A stretch of 64,000 bases of DNA, from positions 539,943 to 603,942 of the forward strand of contig NZ_JBHEBG010000003.1 of the NCBI RefSeq assembly GCF_046557915.1. Reading direction: 5' to 3'. This DNA comes from JBHEBG01 sp046557915 (GTDB lineage Bacteria > Bacteroidota > Bacteroidia > Flavobacteriales > Flavobacteriaceae). The position numbers and the translations under genes are program-made. The notes beneath the pieces are model-generated. The model ran no database searches and had not been told where the DNA came from. It saw nothing but the letters and a program-made list of their open reading frames with translations. This document shows positions 9,776 to 17,693 of this stretch, in pieces (position 1 is the first letter of the stretch; each line of letters begins with the position of its first letter).

Positions 9776-10783
9776 TTATTTTATAGACGTAATCTTTAAA
9801 AGCGATTCAAAATATTTCACAGTTTCCGACATAGACTTTTCACTTTTACCACCAGCCGCATTGGTATGGCCCCCTCCCTCAAAATAATCCCGGGCAAATT
9901 CATTTACAGAAAAATCCCCTTCGGACCGGAACGAGATCTTTATAATTCCTTCGTCTCGGTTTTCAATAAAAATCACCGCAAAATAAATACCTTCCAAGGT
10001 AAGTCCGTAATTTACAAAACCTTCGGTGTCTCCTTTTTTGAAATTATTGGTGTCCAATTCATCTTGGGTAAGGGTAATATAAGCGGTACGGTATTCTTGT
10101 AAAATGACCATATTTTTAAGCGCGCAACCCAATAAGTGAAGTCTACTAGGCGTATTGGTGTCATAGACCCTATTGTGGATTTCTGTATTGTTTGCCCCAT
10201 TGTCTATTAGATTTGCCACAACATTGTGTGTTCTACTCGTGGTGGATGCAAATTTAAAAGACCCCGTATCTGTCATAATACCGGTATAAAGGCAATTGGC
10301 TATTTCAGGTGTTATTTTATCGGTATCTCCCAAGAACTCTATAAAATTATAAACCATTTCGCAAGTAGAGCTAAGCATTACATCGGAATACATAATTTTA
10401 GCATAGTCGCTTGGTGCTTGGTGATGGTCTATCATTATAAAAGTGGCCGTTGCTTCTTCCAAAATGGTTTGCATCTGGCCTACCCTACCCAAATGATTAA
10501 AGTCTAACGTAAATATGATAGAGGCACTGTTGATAAGGTCTTTTGCCAGGCTGTTATCCTTTTCAAAATTCACAATTTGATCATTATTGGGCATCCACTT
10601 CAGAAATTTGGGATAATCATTGGGCGAAATTACCCATACTTCTTGTCCCTTTTGACGTAAATAATGCCATAGCCCCAATGTGGATCCAATAGCATCACCA
10701 TCCGGATTTTTATGTGGGATTATTACAATTTTCTGTGGTGTGGAAAGTAGCCTTTCAACGGCCTTGATATCCTCTAAATTCAT
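9776..10783 (-). CDS. nrnA: DHH-family phosphoesterase, NrnA-like nanoRNase/pAp phosphatase
   Basis: Cytosolic phosphoesterase of 335 residues that in characterised homologues degrades short RNA oligomers and/or dephosphorylates 3'-phosphoadenosine 5'-phosphate. DHH domain motifs: IPHKNPDGDAIGSTLGLWHY near residue 22, FTLDFNHLGRVG near 93 and IMIDHHQAP near 120. The DHHA1 C-terminal motif GGGHTNAAGGK is near residue 312. First gene of the nrnA-gldI-PPIase operon; the link to gliding genes may be only co-transcription. Confidence 0.93.
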   Translation of the reverse strand: MNLEDIKAVERLLSTPQKIVIIPHKNPDGDAIGSTLGLWHYLRQKGQEVWVISPNDYPKFLKWMPNNDQIVNFEKDNSLAKDLINSASIIFTLDFNHLGRVGQMQTILEEATATFIMIDHHQAPSDYAKIMYSDVMLSSTCEMVYNFIEFLGDTDKITPEIANCLYTGIMTDTGSFKFASTTSRTHNVVANLIDNGANNTEIHNRVYDTNTPSRLHLLGCALKNMVILQEYRTAYITLTQDELDTNNFKKGDTEGFVNYGLTLEGIYFAVIFIENRDEGIIKISFRSEGDFSVNEFARDYFEGGGHTNAAGGKSEKSMSETVKYFESLLKITSIK

Positions 10784-10950
10784 GCGCCCAAATATACAAT
10801 TTTATACTAAAGTCTTTTAAGGATGCAAGGGTATTTTAACCTTTGGGGAAGTTATTGGGGCCATTGTGTTATACTTAATGCCGTATGTCAAATCCTACAC
10901 GCTACGGATGATGTTGGCCTTTTAAAGATTTATACCATTGCATTTATGGC

Positions 10951-10980
10951 TTGCGGGTTAATATATAAAGCGTATTTTTG
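10951..10980 (+). promoter_or_regulatory. Bacteroidota-type promoter of ndk
   Basis: TTG at 10951-10953 and TATTTTTG at 10973-10980 are separated by 19 bases, fitting the phylum's consensus (TTG, 19-21 bases, TAnnTTTG). The ndk ATG follows 17 bases after the -7 box. The remainder of the 214-base gap back to nrnA shows nothing else recognisable. Confidence 0.65.
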
Positions 10981-10997
10981 CGCAAAATTTTTAAAGC

Positions 10998-11417
10998 ATG
11001 AGTACAAACAGAACATTTACTATGATAAAACCAGATGCAGTCGAAAATGGGCATATTGGCGCCATTTTGGAAAAGATCACATCTGCAGGGTTTAAGATAG
11101 TAGCAATGAAATATACACAACTTAGTAGAAGGGATGCCAAAGAGTTTTATGCCATACATAGAGAGCGCCCATTTTTTGGGGAACTTGTTGATTTTATGAC
11201 AAGGGGTCCAATTGTTTCCGCAATTTTACAGAAAGAAAATGCCGTTGAGGACTTTAGGGCACTTATAGGTGCTACAAACCCAGAAGAAGCAGCTGAAGGT
11301 ACAATACGTAAATTGTTTGCCACATCAATAGGAGAGAACGCCGTTCATGGGTCTGACAGTGATGAGAATGCGGCCATTGAGGGTGCGTTTCATTTTTCTG
11401 GACGGGAAATTTACTAG
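10998..11417 (+). CDS. ndk: Nucleoside-diphosphate kinase
   Basis: Transfers the gamma phosphate from ATP to other nucleoside diphosphates. At 139 residues it has the normal family length. It begins RTFTMIKPDAVENGHIGAI, has the PFFGELVDFMTRGPIV segment near 55-70, and the active-site His in NAVHGSDS near residue 116, then FHFSGREIY at the C-terminus. It is monocistronic between a promoter and a hairpin terminator. Confidence 0.97.
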   Translation: MSTNRTFTMIKPDAVENGHIGAILEKITSAGFKIVAMKYTQLSRRDAKEFYAIHRERPFFGELVDFMTRGPIVSAILQKENAVEDFRALIGATNPEEAAEGTIRKLFATSIGENAVHGSDSDENAAIEGAFHFSGREIY

Positions 11418-11437
11418 GATTTTAAAATACAGATGTG

Positions 11438-11468
11438 AAAAGCTACCTTTTTATGGTGGCTTTTTTTT
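11438..11468. terminator. Terminator hairpin after ndk
   Basis: AAAAGCTACC (11438-11447) pairs with GGTGGCTTTT (11455-11464) around a TTTTTAT loop and runs into eight Ts. It lies between convergent genes and, with the A-run on its left arm, could work for both strands. Confidence 0.75.
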
Positions 11469-11469
11469 G

Positions 11470-11766
11470 TTATCGCAACACCAATTTTTTTACTAGATCT
11501 TTACCCAATTCTTCATTGAGCATGGCAATGATTTTAGATTTTCCATGACTTAGTTCTTCCCGAAGTACGGAGGAAGAAAGCGATACAAATAGGGTGTCGC
11601 TTCGCAGTTCTACGGCCGTAGTATAGTTATTGACCCCATTTCCCATCAACGTTGCCCAAGCATCTCGTACATTAACCCTATCCATACCCTTTTGCAACTT
11701 ATTTTCGGAGATGAATTGATCTAAGGCCTCATTTAATCGTATACCTGTATTTTTTCGTTTGGCCAT
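11470..11766 (-). CDS. DUF721/DciA-like protein
   Basis: Small protein of 98 residues. I take the ATG at 11766 (MAKRKNTGIRLNEALDQF) rather than an upstream in-frame start, because this ATG overlaps the stop of the preceding lipoprotein gene by one base. The body (RVNVRDAWATLMGNGVNNYT, LSSSVLREELSHGKSKII) is typical of DUF721, the family that includes DciA, an ancestral loader of replicative helicase. Placement directly downstream of recF and a small lipoprotein gene supports a DNA-replication context, but the helicase-loader role is inferred from the family. Confidence 0.8.
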   Translation of the reverse strand: MAKRKNTGIRLNEALDQFISENKLQKGMDRVNVRDAWATLMGNGVNNYTTAVELRSDTLFVSLSSSVLREELSHGKSKIIAMLNEELGKDLVKKLVLR

Positions 11767-12185
11767 TATTCTTTTGCATTTATAGGCACATAGCGAGTAT
11801 AGCTGTACGTAATATTGTCTTCGTTTATGACCGAGAACCGATCTTCGGACAGGCTTGTGATCCGTTCCGTCCATGCACTAAGTTCGTTTTTATAATACAA
11901 AGCAAAGGTTTCATCTTCCCGCAGTATTCGGAAGGGCTCAGCATCATCCGTAGTAATATAGGTGCCATCGAATTTTGGCTGTACTTTTTTCCTAAACCCT
12001 ACCAAACCATCAATTTTGATATAATCCAAATTGGTGTTTACCTTATATTCCTTTGTATTGCCATCAGGAAATTCTACCTCTTTAATTTCCCAATATCCGT
12101 TTAAGTACAATAAACTATCCTGGGATACCTTAGGAGTGCATCCAACATAGAGACATAGTATTAAAAAGGTTGACCAAAAACGCAT
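11766..12185 (-). CDS. Small lipocalin-like lipoprotein, unknown function
   Basis: Predicted lipoprotein of 139 residues with signal peptide FLILCLYVGCTPK (lipidated Cys near 16). The mature part (YLNGYWEIKEVEFPDGN, VGFRKKVQPKFDGTYIT, YKNELSAWTERITSLSEDRF) has alternating beta-strand character like bacterial lipocalin-like domains. It is translationally coupled: one base separates it from recF upstream and its stop overlaps the DUF721 start. No specific function is evident. Confidence 0.7.
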   Translation of the reverse strand: MRFWSTFLILCLYVGCTPKVSQDSLLYLNGYWEIKEVEFPDGNTKEYKVNTNLDYIKIDGLVGFRKKVQPKFDGTYITTDDAEPFRILREDETFALYYKNELSAWTERITSLSEDRFSVINEDNITYSYTRYVPINAKE

Positions 12186-12186
12186 C

Positions 12187-13266
12187 TTACAATTTAAAAA
12201 TTTTATAGGACTGATGAATGGTCTTCACCACTTTTTCAGTTCTTTCCGCATGGGTGTCACTTATAAAAATTTGCCCAAAACTCTCATCATCCACCAAATG
12301 TACGATTTGTGCCACCCTATGCTCGTCTAGTTTGTCAAAGATATCATCAAGTAGTAAGATAGGGGTAGTCTTAGCTTCTTTTTTTATGAAATTGAACTGT
12401 GCTAGTTTAAGGGCTATCAAAAACGATTTTTGTTGCCCCTGGCTACCAAATTTTTTAATGGGGTGCCCACTGATCTCAAAACTAAGATCATCTTTGTGGA
12501 TACCTACACTGGTATATTGTAAGGCTTTGTCCTTTTCCAAACTGTTTGTTAACAATTCGCTCAAAGGGGTCTGCAAAAGCTTGCTGTCATAGGTAAGTGA
12601 AACTTCCTCCGCTGCCGCGGATATGGCCGTATATTGTTCCTTAAAAATTGGGATAAACGTCTTAAGGAAAGCCTCTCTTTTCTTAAAAACCAAAGAGCCA
12701 TATTGATCTAGTTGTTCGTTGTACACGGATAAGGTAGTGGCATTGAAGGTATGGTTCACCGCAAAATACTTAAGCAGGGAATTGCGTTGCATCAGTACCT
12801 TGTTATAATTGATCAAAGCCTGTAGATACTGTTTATCTGATTGTGAGATTACGCTATCCACAAATTTACGGCGTGCATCGCTACCTTCGGTAATGAGATC
12901 CCTATCTGCCGGGGATATGATCACCAGAGGAAGAAAGCCAATATGATCGGAAAAGCGTTCGTAGGTTTTACCATTTCTCTTGATTACTTTTTTAATCCCT
13001 CGTTTTAGGCTACAGACAATTTTTTCTTGCCTCCCATCCTTTTCAAATTCACCATCGATCACAAAAAAATCTTCTCCGTGTTTTATATTTTGCGACCCTA
13101 CCGGATTAAAATAACTCTTCCCAAAAGATAGATGGTAAATGGCATCCAAAATGTTTGTTTTCCCTATACCATTACTCCCTACAAAGCAGTTTATCTTGGG
13201 ATCGAACGTAAGTTTTAAGGAGTCAAAATTTTTATAATTAATAAGGGATAAATTCTTTAGAAACAT
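12187..13266 (-). CDS. recF: DNA replication and repair protein RecF
   Basis: SMC-like ATPase of 359 residues that with RecO/RecR loads RecA at gapped DNA. Walker A is GSNGIGKTN near residues 29-37; the signature-like segment is FGSQGQQKSFLIALKLAQ near 273-290; Walker B is ILLLDDIFDKLDEHR near 302-316, followed by FISDTHAERTE. Length is normal. It heads a three-gene operon (recF, lipoprotein, DUF721) and is divergent from the TPR gene at 13391. dnaA/dnaN are not in this window, so the classic dnaA-dnaN-recF order is not kept here. Confidence 0.96.
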   Translation of the reverse strand: MFLKNLSLINYKNFDSLKLTFDPKINCFVGSNGIGKTNILDAIYHLSFGKSYFNPVGSQNIKHGEDFFVIDGEFEKDGRQEKIVCSLKRGIKKVIKRNGKTYERFSDHIGFLPLVIISPADRDLITEGSDARRKFVDSVISQSDKQYLQALINYNKVLMQRNSLLKYFAVNHTFNATTLSVYNEQLDQYGSLVFKKREAFLKTFIPIFKEQYTAISAAAEEVSLTYDSKLLQTPLSELLTNSLEKDKALQYTSVGIHKDDLSFEISGHPIKKFGSQGQQKSFLIALKLAQFNFIKKEAKTTPILLLDDIFDKLDEHRVAQIVHLVDDESFGQIFISDTHAERTEKVVKTIHQSYKIFKL

Positions 13267-13362
13267 GGAGCTTGTTCAAAAATTGTTTTTAGAAGAGCTA
13301 GCAAAGCTGCAAAATATCGAAAAATAACGAATAAATAACCCTTAGGTTTTGGATAAAAACTT

Positions 13363-13370
13363 TATTTTTG
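13363..13370 (+). promoter_or_regulatory. -7 box (TATTTTTG) upstream of the TPR gene
   Basis: TATTTTTG fits TAnnTTTG and lies 20 bases before the ATG at 13391. No convincing -33 TTG is seen at the expected distance. It is the likely promoter of the TPR-ribH operon. Confidence 0.4.
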
Positions 13371-13390
13371 CGCGATCAATTAAATTAACG

Positions 13391-14158
13391 ATGGCTACAT
13401 ATAAAAAACGAGGCTATAAACCTAAGAACAAAGCGGAAGGGATAGAATTGGACGAGCAGAACAGCACAACTGCTGAGGTTTTTAGCACTTTGGACCAAAG
13501 CGCATCCAAAACCGAAGAGTGGGTTTCTAGGAATCAGAACTACATTCTCGGTGTCATTGGGGTAATTGCTGTGGGAGTACTTGGTTATTTGGCCTATAAT
13601 CAATTTGTACAGAAACCTAAGGAAACCAATGCGGCCAATGAAATGTACTATCCACAACAATATTTTGATCAGGCGTTGAGCAGTACAACAGCCAAAGACT
13701 CTCTTTACACCTTGGCCCTGAACGGGGCAGAAGGAAAATACGGTTTTCTGGATATCATAGATGAGTACAGTGGTACCAAAGCAGCCAATTTGGCCAACTA
13801 TGCATCAGGGATGGCCTATTTAAATATGCAGAAATATCAGGAAGCCATAAATTATCTGGAGAATTTTTCTTCGGATGATGCCATTCTTGGAGCTCTTGCC
13901 AAAGGAAGTATAGGCGATGCATTTATGCAGCTAGATCAGCCAAGTGAGGCATTGGTATATTATGAAAAAGCAGTTGCACATAGTGATAACGATTATACGG
14001 CACCTAAATTTCTATATAAAGCAGGTACGGCTGCGTTAGAATTAAATCAGAAAGACAAGGCATTATCTTCTTTTGAGCGTATCAAAGAGGAGTTTTCCGA
14101 TTCTGATGAGGCCAGGACCATCGATGTCTTTATAGGGATGGCGAAAAGCGGCAACTAA
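13391..14158 (+). CDS. Membrane-anchored tetratricopeptide protein (YfgM-like)
   Basis: Protein of 255 residues starting MATYKKRGYKPKNK; the ATG at 13391 is preferred over an in-frame upstream start because the -7 box lies between them. A cytosolic N-terminus (about 45 residues) is followed by one membrane segment (YILGVIGVIAVGVLGYLAY, about 49-67) and then TPR-like helices (YLNMQKYQEAINYLENF, AFMQLDQPSEALVYYEKAV, LELNQKDKALSSFERIKEEF). The topology resembles YfgM, the SecYEG-associated periplasmic chaperone; that role is inference. Its stop overlaps the ribH start (TAATG). Confidence 0.8.
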   Translation: MATYKKRGYKPKNKAEGIELDEQNSTTAEVFSTLDQSASKTEEWVSRNQNYILGVIGVIAVGVLGYLAYNQFVQKPKETNAANEMYYPQQYFDQALSSTTAKDSLYTLALNGAEGKYGFLDIIDEYSGTKAANLANYASGMAYLNMQKYQEAINYLENFSSDDAILGALAKGSIGDAFMQLDQPSEALVYYEKAVAHSDNDYTAPKFLYKAGTAALELNQKDKALSSFERIKEEFSDSDEARTIDVFIGMAKSGN

Positions 14159-14640
14159 TGGCTACGGCAAACAAAAACCTTTCTGTCTACAACAAAGCGG
14201 ATATCCCCAATGCCAAAGACCTTAGATTTGGTATTGTTGTTGCGGAATGGAACGACCAAATAACCGAAGGACTTTATACAGGGGCTCTGGAGGCACTCTT
14301 AGATTGCGGGGCCAAAGAAGAACATATTTTAAGGTGGGACGTTCCCGGCAGTTTTGAGCTTACCTTTGGATGTAAGAAAATGATTTCTACCCAAAAGGTA
14401 GACGCTGTTATTGCTATAGGTAGTGTTATTCGGGGAGAAACCCAACATTTTGATTTTGTATGCAGCGCCGCGGCACAAGGAGTGAAGGATTTAAACGTGC
14501 AAACAGATGTTCCGGTCATTTTTTGCGTACTTACCGATAATAACTTGCAGCAGGCCATAGATCGCAGTGGAGGTAAGCATGGCAACAAGGGTACGGAAGC
14601 AGCCATAGCCGCCATAAAAATGGCCACTTTAGGGGGTTAA
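14158..14640 (+). CDS. ribH: 6,7-dimethyl-8-ribityllumazine synthase
   Basis: Penultimate step of riboflavin synthesis: condenses 5-amino-6-ribitylamino-uracil with 3,4-dihydroxybutanone phosphate. 160 residues, as expected. Visible motifs: RFGIVVAEWNDQITEGLYTG near 22-42, WDVPGSFELTFGCKKM near 59-75, IAIGSVIRGETQHFDFVCSA near 82-101 (contains the catalytic His region) and PVIFCVLTDNN near 119. Coupled to the upstream TPR gene. No FMN riboswitch is seen upstream, which is reasonable given its operon position. Confidence 0.96.
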   Translation: MATANKNLSVYNKADIPNAKDLRFGIVVAEWNDQITEGLYTGALEALLDCGAKEEHILRWDVPGSFELTFGCKKMISTQKVDAVIAIGSVIRGETQHFDFVCSAAAQGVKDLNVQTDVPVIFCVLTDNNLQQAIDRSGGKHGNKGTEAAIAAIKMATLGG

Positions 14641-14778
14641 TCCGTGCTAAAAAAAAGAGGTATACTACCAAATACCATATCGTCACATAAATTTCTGGGT
14701 AAAGTAAAAGCATCTGTCACCTTAGGTTTTGTTAACAATTTTTAGCATCTGCATTCAACTAAATTGTCCCATTTTCAG

Positions 14779-14786
14779 TACTTTTG
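14779..14786 (+). promoter_or_regulatory. -7 box (TACTTTTG) before the small membrane protein and mutL
   Basis: TACTTTTG matches TAnnTTTG exactly and lies 12 bases before the ATG at 14799. No TTG at standard spacing. It could give the mutL-rhomboid run its own promoter separate from ribH. Confidence 0.45.
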
Positions 14787-14798
14787 AGTAATGTAGAT

Positions 14799-15098
14799 AT
14801 GATTATGAGACTTCCTACGCTGTTTAAGCAAAATAGAAATAAATCTTACAATTATTCTCCTCGTTATTATGATGAGCGCAAAGAGCGTATAGAAAATTTG
14901 AGAAAGGCCAAAGCCGCCAAATCGGATTCTGAATATTTTAAAGGGTATCGCAAGAAGAGTTTTCGTGAGGACTGGAAGACGATTAAGAGTATGGACAGAA
15001 ACAAAAACAGCCGCCTCCGATTTTTAATTATACTAATTTTCCTTTTATTCTTTGCGTATGCCGCAATTAAATATGGCAAACTAGACTTCTTAATTTAA
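14799..15098 (+). CDS. Small C-tail-anchored membrane protein, unknown function
   Basis: Protein of about 99 residues (start at 14799; ATG 14805 is an alternative). The N-terminal two thirds is strongly basic and polar (YYDERKERIENLRKAKAAKS, FKGYRKKSFREDWKTIK). One C-terminal membrane segment (FLIILIFLLFFAYAAIKYG, about residues 72-90) follows, so it is probably a tail-anchored protein with a positively charged cytosolic face. The stop overlaps the mutL start by one base (TAATG). Similar small proteins beside ribH in related genomes have been mislabelled as riboflavin synthase; nothing here supports that. Confidence 0.7.
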   Translation: MIMRLPTLFKQNRNKSYNYSPRYYDERKERIENLRKAKAAKSDSEYFKGYRKKSFREDWKTIKSMDRNKNSRLRFLIILIFLLFFAYAAIKYGKLDFLI

Positions 15099-16948
15099 TG
15101 GCAGATATAATTAAACTTTTGCCAGATCATGTTGCCAATCAAATTGCAGCCGGGGAAGTGGTTCAACGTCCGGCTTCTGTAGTTAAGGAATTGTTGGAAA
15201 ATGCCATAGATGCCCATGCCACTTCCATAAAATTAATTGTAAAGGATGGGGGAAAGGCCCTAATACAGGTGGTGGACAACGGGGTAGGTATGAGTGCCAC
15301 CGATGCCCGATTGAGTTTTGAAAGGCACGCTACCTCAAAAATACAAAGCGCCCAAGATCTTTTTAATCTGAACACCAAAGGTTTTAGAGGGGAAGCACTG
15401 GCGTCCATTGCGGCCATTGCCCATGTGGATATGCAGACCAGAACGGAAGGTACCGAGGTGGGCACGGCCATTAAGATAGAAGGAAGCAAGGTTGTTTCAC
15501 AAGAGGTTTCGGTAACTCCTAAAGGAACTTCGTTATCTGTAAAAAATCTTTTTTTCAATATTCCTGCACGACGAAATTTCCTGAAATCAAATCAGGTGGA
15601 GCTCCGTCATATTACCGATGAGTTTCATCGGGTAGCCTTGGCCCACCCTTTGGTAGAGTTTCATTTTTACAATAACGGAAATGAATTGTTCAGTCTTCAA
15701 AGCACCAATTTAAGGCAGCGCATCGTTAATATTTTAGGACAGCGGACCAATCAAAAACTGGTACCTGTTACGGAAGAAACCCAAATGGTAAAAGTATCGG
15801 GTTTTATTTGTAAACCAGAATTTGCCAAAAAGAGCAGGGGAGAGCAGTTTTTCTTTGTAAACAATAGATTTATAAGAAGTCCATATCTTCACCATGCCAT
15901 TGTTGCCGCTTTTGAGGGCCTTATCAGAAAGGAAACACATCCAGGTTATTTTCTGTACTTAGAAGTAGATCCTGCGGCAATAGACATCAATATTCATCCT
16001 ACCAAAACCGAGATCAAATTTGATGATGAGCATTCGCTATACGCCATACTGAGGTCTGCCGTAAAACACAGCTTAGGCCAGTTTAACGTAGTTCCGGCCT
16101 TGGATTTTGACCATGACCCAAATCTTGAGACACCCTATGACTACAAGGATAAGGGCGTAGAGCAACCTAGGGTAATGGTAGATGCAGCGTTTAATCCTTT
16201 TGTGGATACCCCTAAAAAAAGTGGTGTGGTGCAGGGATATCAAAAACAAAGTGCCAAGGGATGGGAGAACATGTACGTGGGTTTAGAATCTAAAGTTGGG
16301 AAGGAAGATGATTTTAGCAGCGTAAGTTTTGAATCTGATACTATAACCGGATCTATTTTTGAGGGGCAAAAGGAAAATTGGGAAACCACGGGCACCACAT
16401 TTCAGCTAAGACGAAAATATATTGTTACAACCATTAAATCGGGTATGGTTATTATAGATCAGAGTAGGGCGCATCAACGAGTACTCTATGAAAAATTCCT
16501 AAAGAATATCACCGTTAAAGAAGCTGTTAGCCAGCAGCTGCTTTTTCCTTTGTCATTAAATTATTCCAAAGGCGATATAGGTGTAATACGCGATATTAAA
16601 GACAGTTTAACCACTGTAGGGTTTGTGTTCGATAAAATTGAAGATGAAGAAATACAGATCACCGGTGTGCCTTTGTTGGTGCCAGAGAGCGAGGTTGGCA
16701 TGGTAATAGATCAGTTGATCTCTGACCACCAGCAAGAAATAACCGGAGATAGTTTTTCGCAGACCGATGTCTTGGCGAAGACCTTGAGCAAGACCTTGAG
16801 CGTTAAGACCGGTGAGCAATTGGATAACGATTCGCAATTGGCTTTGGTAAATGATTTGTTTGCATGTAAGGAATCTAGGGTAAGTCCGTTTAATAAACCG
16901 ATATATGTTACCCTTTCCGAAAACGATATTGATAAAAAATTTATTTAG
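15098..16948 (+). CDS. mutL: DNA mismatch repair protein MutL
   Basis: GHKL ATPase of 616 residues that couples mismatch recognition by MutS to strand incision. N-terminal motifs are intact: ELLENAIDAHATS near 32-44, VVDNGVGMSATD near 58-69, RHATSKIQ near 77 and GFRGEALASIAAIA near 95. The C-terminal domain begins near 420 (FQLRRKYIVTT). In the place of the usual DQHAxxExxxxE endonuclease motif is IIDQSRAHQRVLYE, and the usual CPHGRP-type motif near the end reads SPFNKP, so the nicking site looks degenerate. It is coupled to the small protein upstream and the rhomboid gene directly downstream. Confidence 0.95.
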   Translation: MADIIKLLPDHVANQIAAGEVVQRPASVVKELLENAIDAHATSIKLIVKDGGKALIQVVDNGVGMSATDARLSFERHATSKIQSAQDLFNLNTKGFRGEALASIAAIAHVDMQTRTEGTEVGTAIKIEGSKVVSQEVSVTPKGTSLSVKNLFFNIPARRNFLKSNQVELRHITDEFHRVALAHPLVEFHFYNNGNELFSLQSTNLRQRIVNILGQRTNQKLVPVTEETQMVKVSGFICKPEFAKKSRGEQFFFVNNRFIRSPYLHHAIVAAFEGLIRKETHPGYFLYLEVDPAAIDINIHPTKTEIKFDDEHSLYAILRSAVKHSLGQFNVVPALDFDHDPNLETPYDYKDKGVEQPRVMVDAAFNPFVDTPKKSGVVQGYQKQSAKGWENMYVGLESKVGKEDDFSSVSFESDTITGSIFEGQKENWETTGTTFQLRRKYIVTTIKSGMVIIDQSRAHQRVLYEKFLKNITVKEAVSQQLLFPLSLNYSKGDIGVIRDIKDSLTTVGFVFDKIEDEEIQITGVPLLVPESEVGMVIDQLISDHQQEITGDSFSQTDVLAKTLSKTLSVKTGEQLDNDSQLALVNDLFACKESRVSPFNKPIYVTLSENDIDKKFI

Positions 16949-17692
16949 ATGGGTAGAATAACGGATGCAGTTAAGCATTTGGTCATAGTTAATGTGCTAT
17001 TTTTTGTAGCCACCTCCTTGTATGGTGATCAGATGTACCAGTGGTTTTCACTCTGGTTTCCTGAAAATGAGAATTTTGAGCTTTGGCAGGTTATTTCGCA
17101 TATGTTTATGCACGGTGGGTTTATGCATATTCTTTTTAATATGTATGCTTTGTGGGCCTTTGGATCTCCTTTGGAGCAGATGTGGGGCAAGAATAAGTTC
17201 TTTTTCTTTTATTTCTCGGCCGGCCTGGGAGCGGCCCTGATACATACCGGTGTAAACTATTATTATTTTAACGAGGGAATAGACGCACTGGTAAATTCTG
17301 GCATTGCAAGAAATCAGATAATGGATCTTGTATCCAATGGAAAATATAACCCTGGATGGTACAACCTGGCCTCCCAGAGTACTATCGATAATTTTTTGAG
17401 TGCATATAACGCTCCAGCTGTTGGGGCTTCGGGCGCTATTTACGGTATTTTGGTTGCCTTTGGAATGTCTTACCCCAATAGTGAACTTTTCCTCATATTT
17501 TTACCTATTCCAATAAAGGCCAAGTACTTTATACCCGTACTTATAGCACTGGATTTATTCTCTGGCGTAACCGGCTATTCTATTTTTGGAAGTGGCATAG
17601 CGCATTTTGCCCATATCGGTGGCGCACTGTTCGGATTTTTGATGATGTGGTACTGGAAGAAAAATCAGTTTAACAAAAACCGATGGGATTAG
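16949..17692 (+). CDS. Rhomboid family intramembrane serine protease (first of two)
   Basis: Six-helix intramembrane protease of 247 residues. Catalytic Ser is in GASGAIYG (near residue 160) and the catalytic His in IAHFAHIGGALFGF (near 221). The conserved loop HGGFMHILFNMYALWAFG is near 51-68. A long insertion between early helices (about residues 95-150, with NSGIARNQIMDLVSNGKY) is larger than in the second copy. It starts right after the mutL stop and is followed two bases later by another rhomboid, so the pair is co-expressed. Substrates unknown. Confidence 0.93.
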   Translation: MGRITDAVKHLVIVNVLFFVATSLYGDQMYQWFSLWFPENENFELWQVISHMFMHGGFMHILFNMYALWAFGSPLEQMWGKNKFFFFYFSAGLGAALIHTGVNYYYFNEGIDALVNSGIARNQIMDLVSNGKYNPGWYNLASQSTIDNFLSAYNAPAVGASGAIYGILVAFGMSYPNSELFLIFLPIPIKAKYFIPVLIALDLFSGVTGYSIFGSGIAHFAHIGGALFGFLMMWYWKKNQFNKNRWD

Positions 17693-17693
17693 C

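Noticed and set aside
13391..14640. FMN riboswitch controlling ribH
   Set aside because: ribH is coupled to the TPR gene with a one-base overlap and the upstream leader is too short to hold the aptamer.
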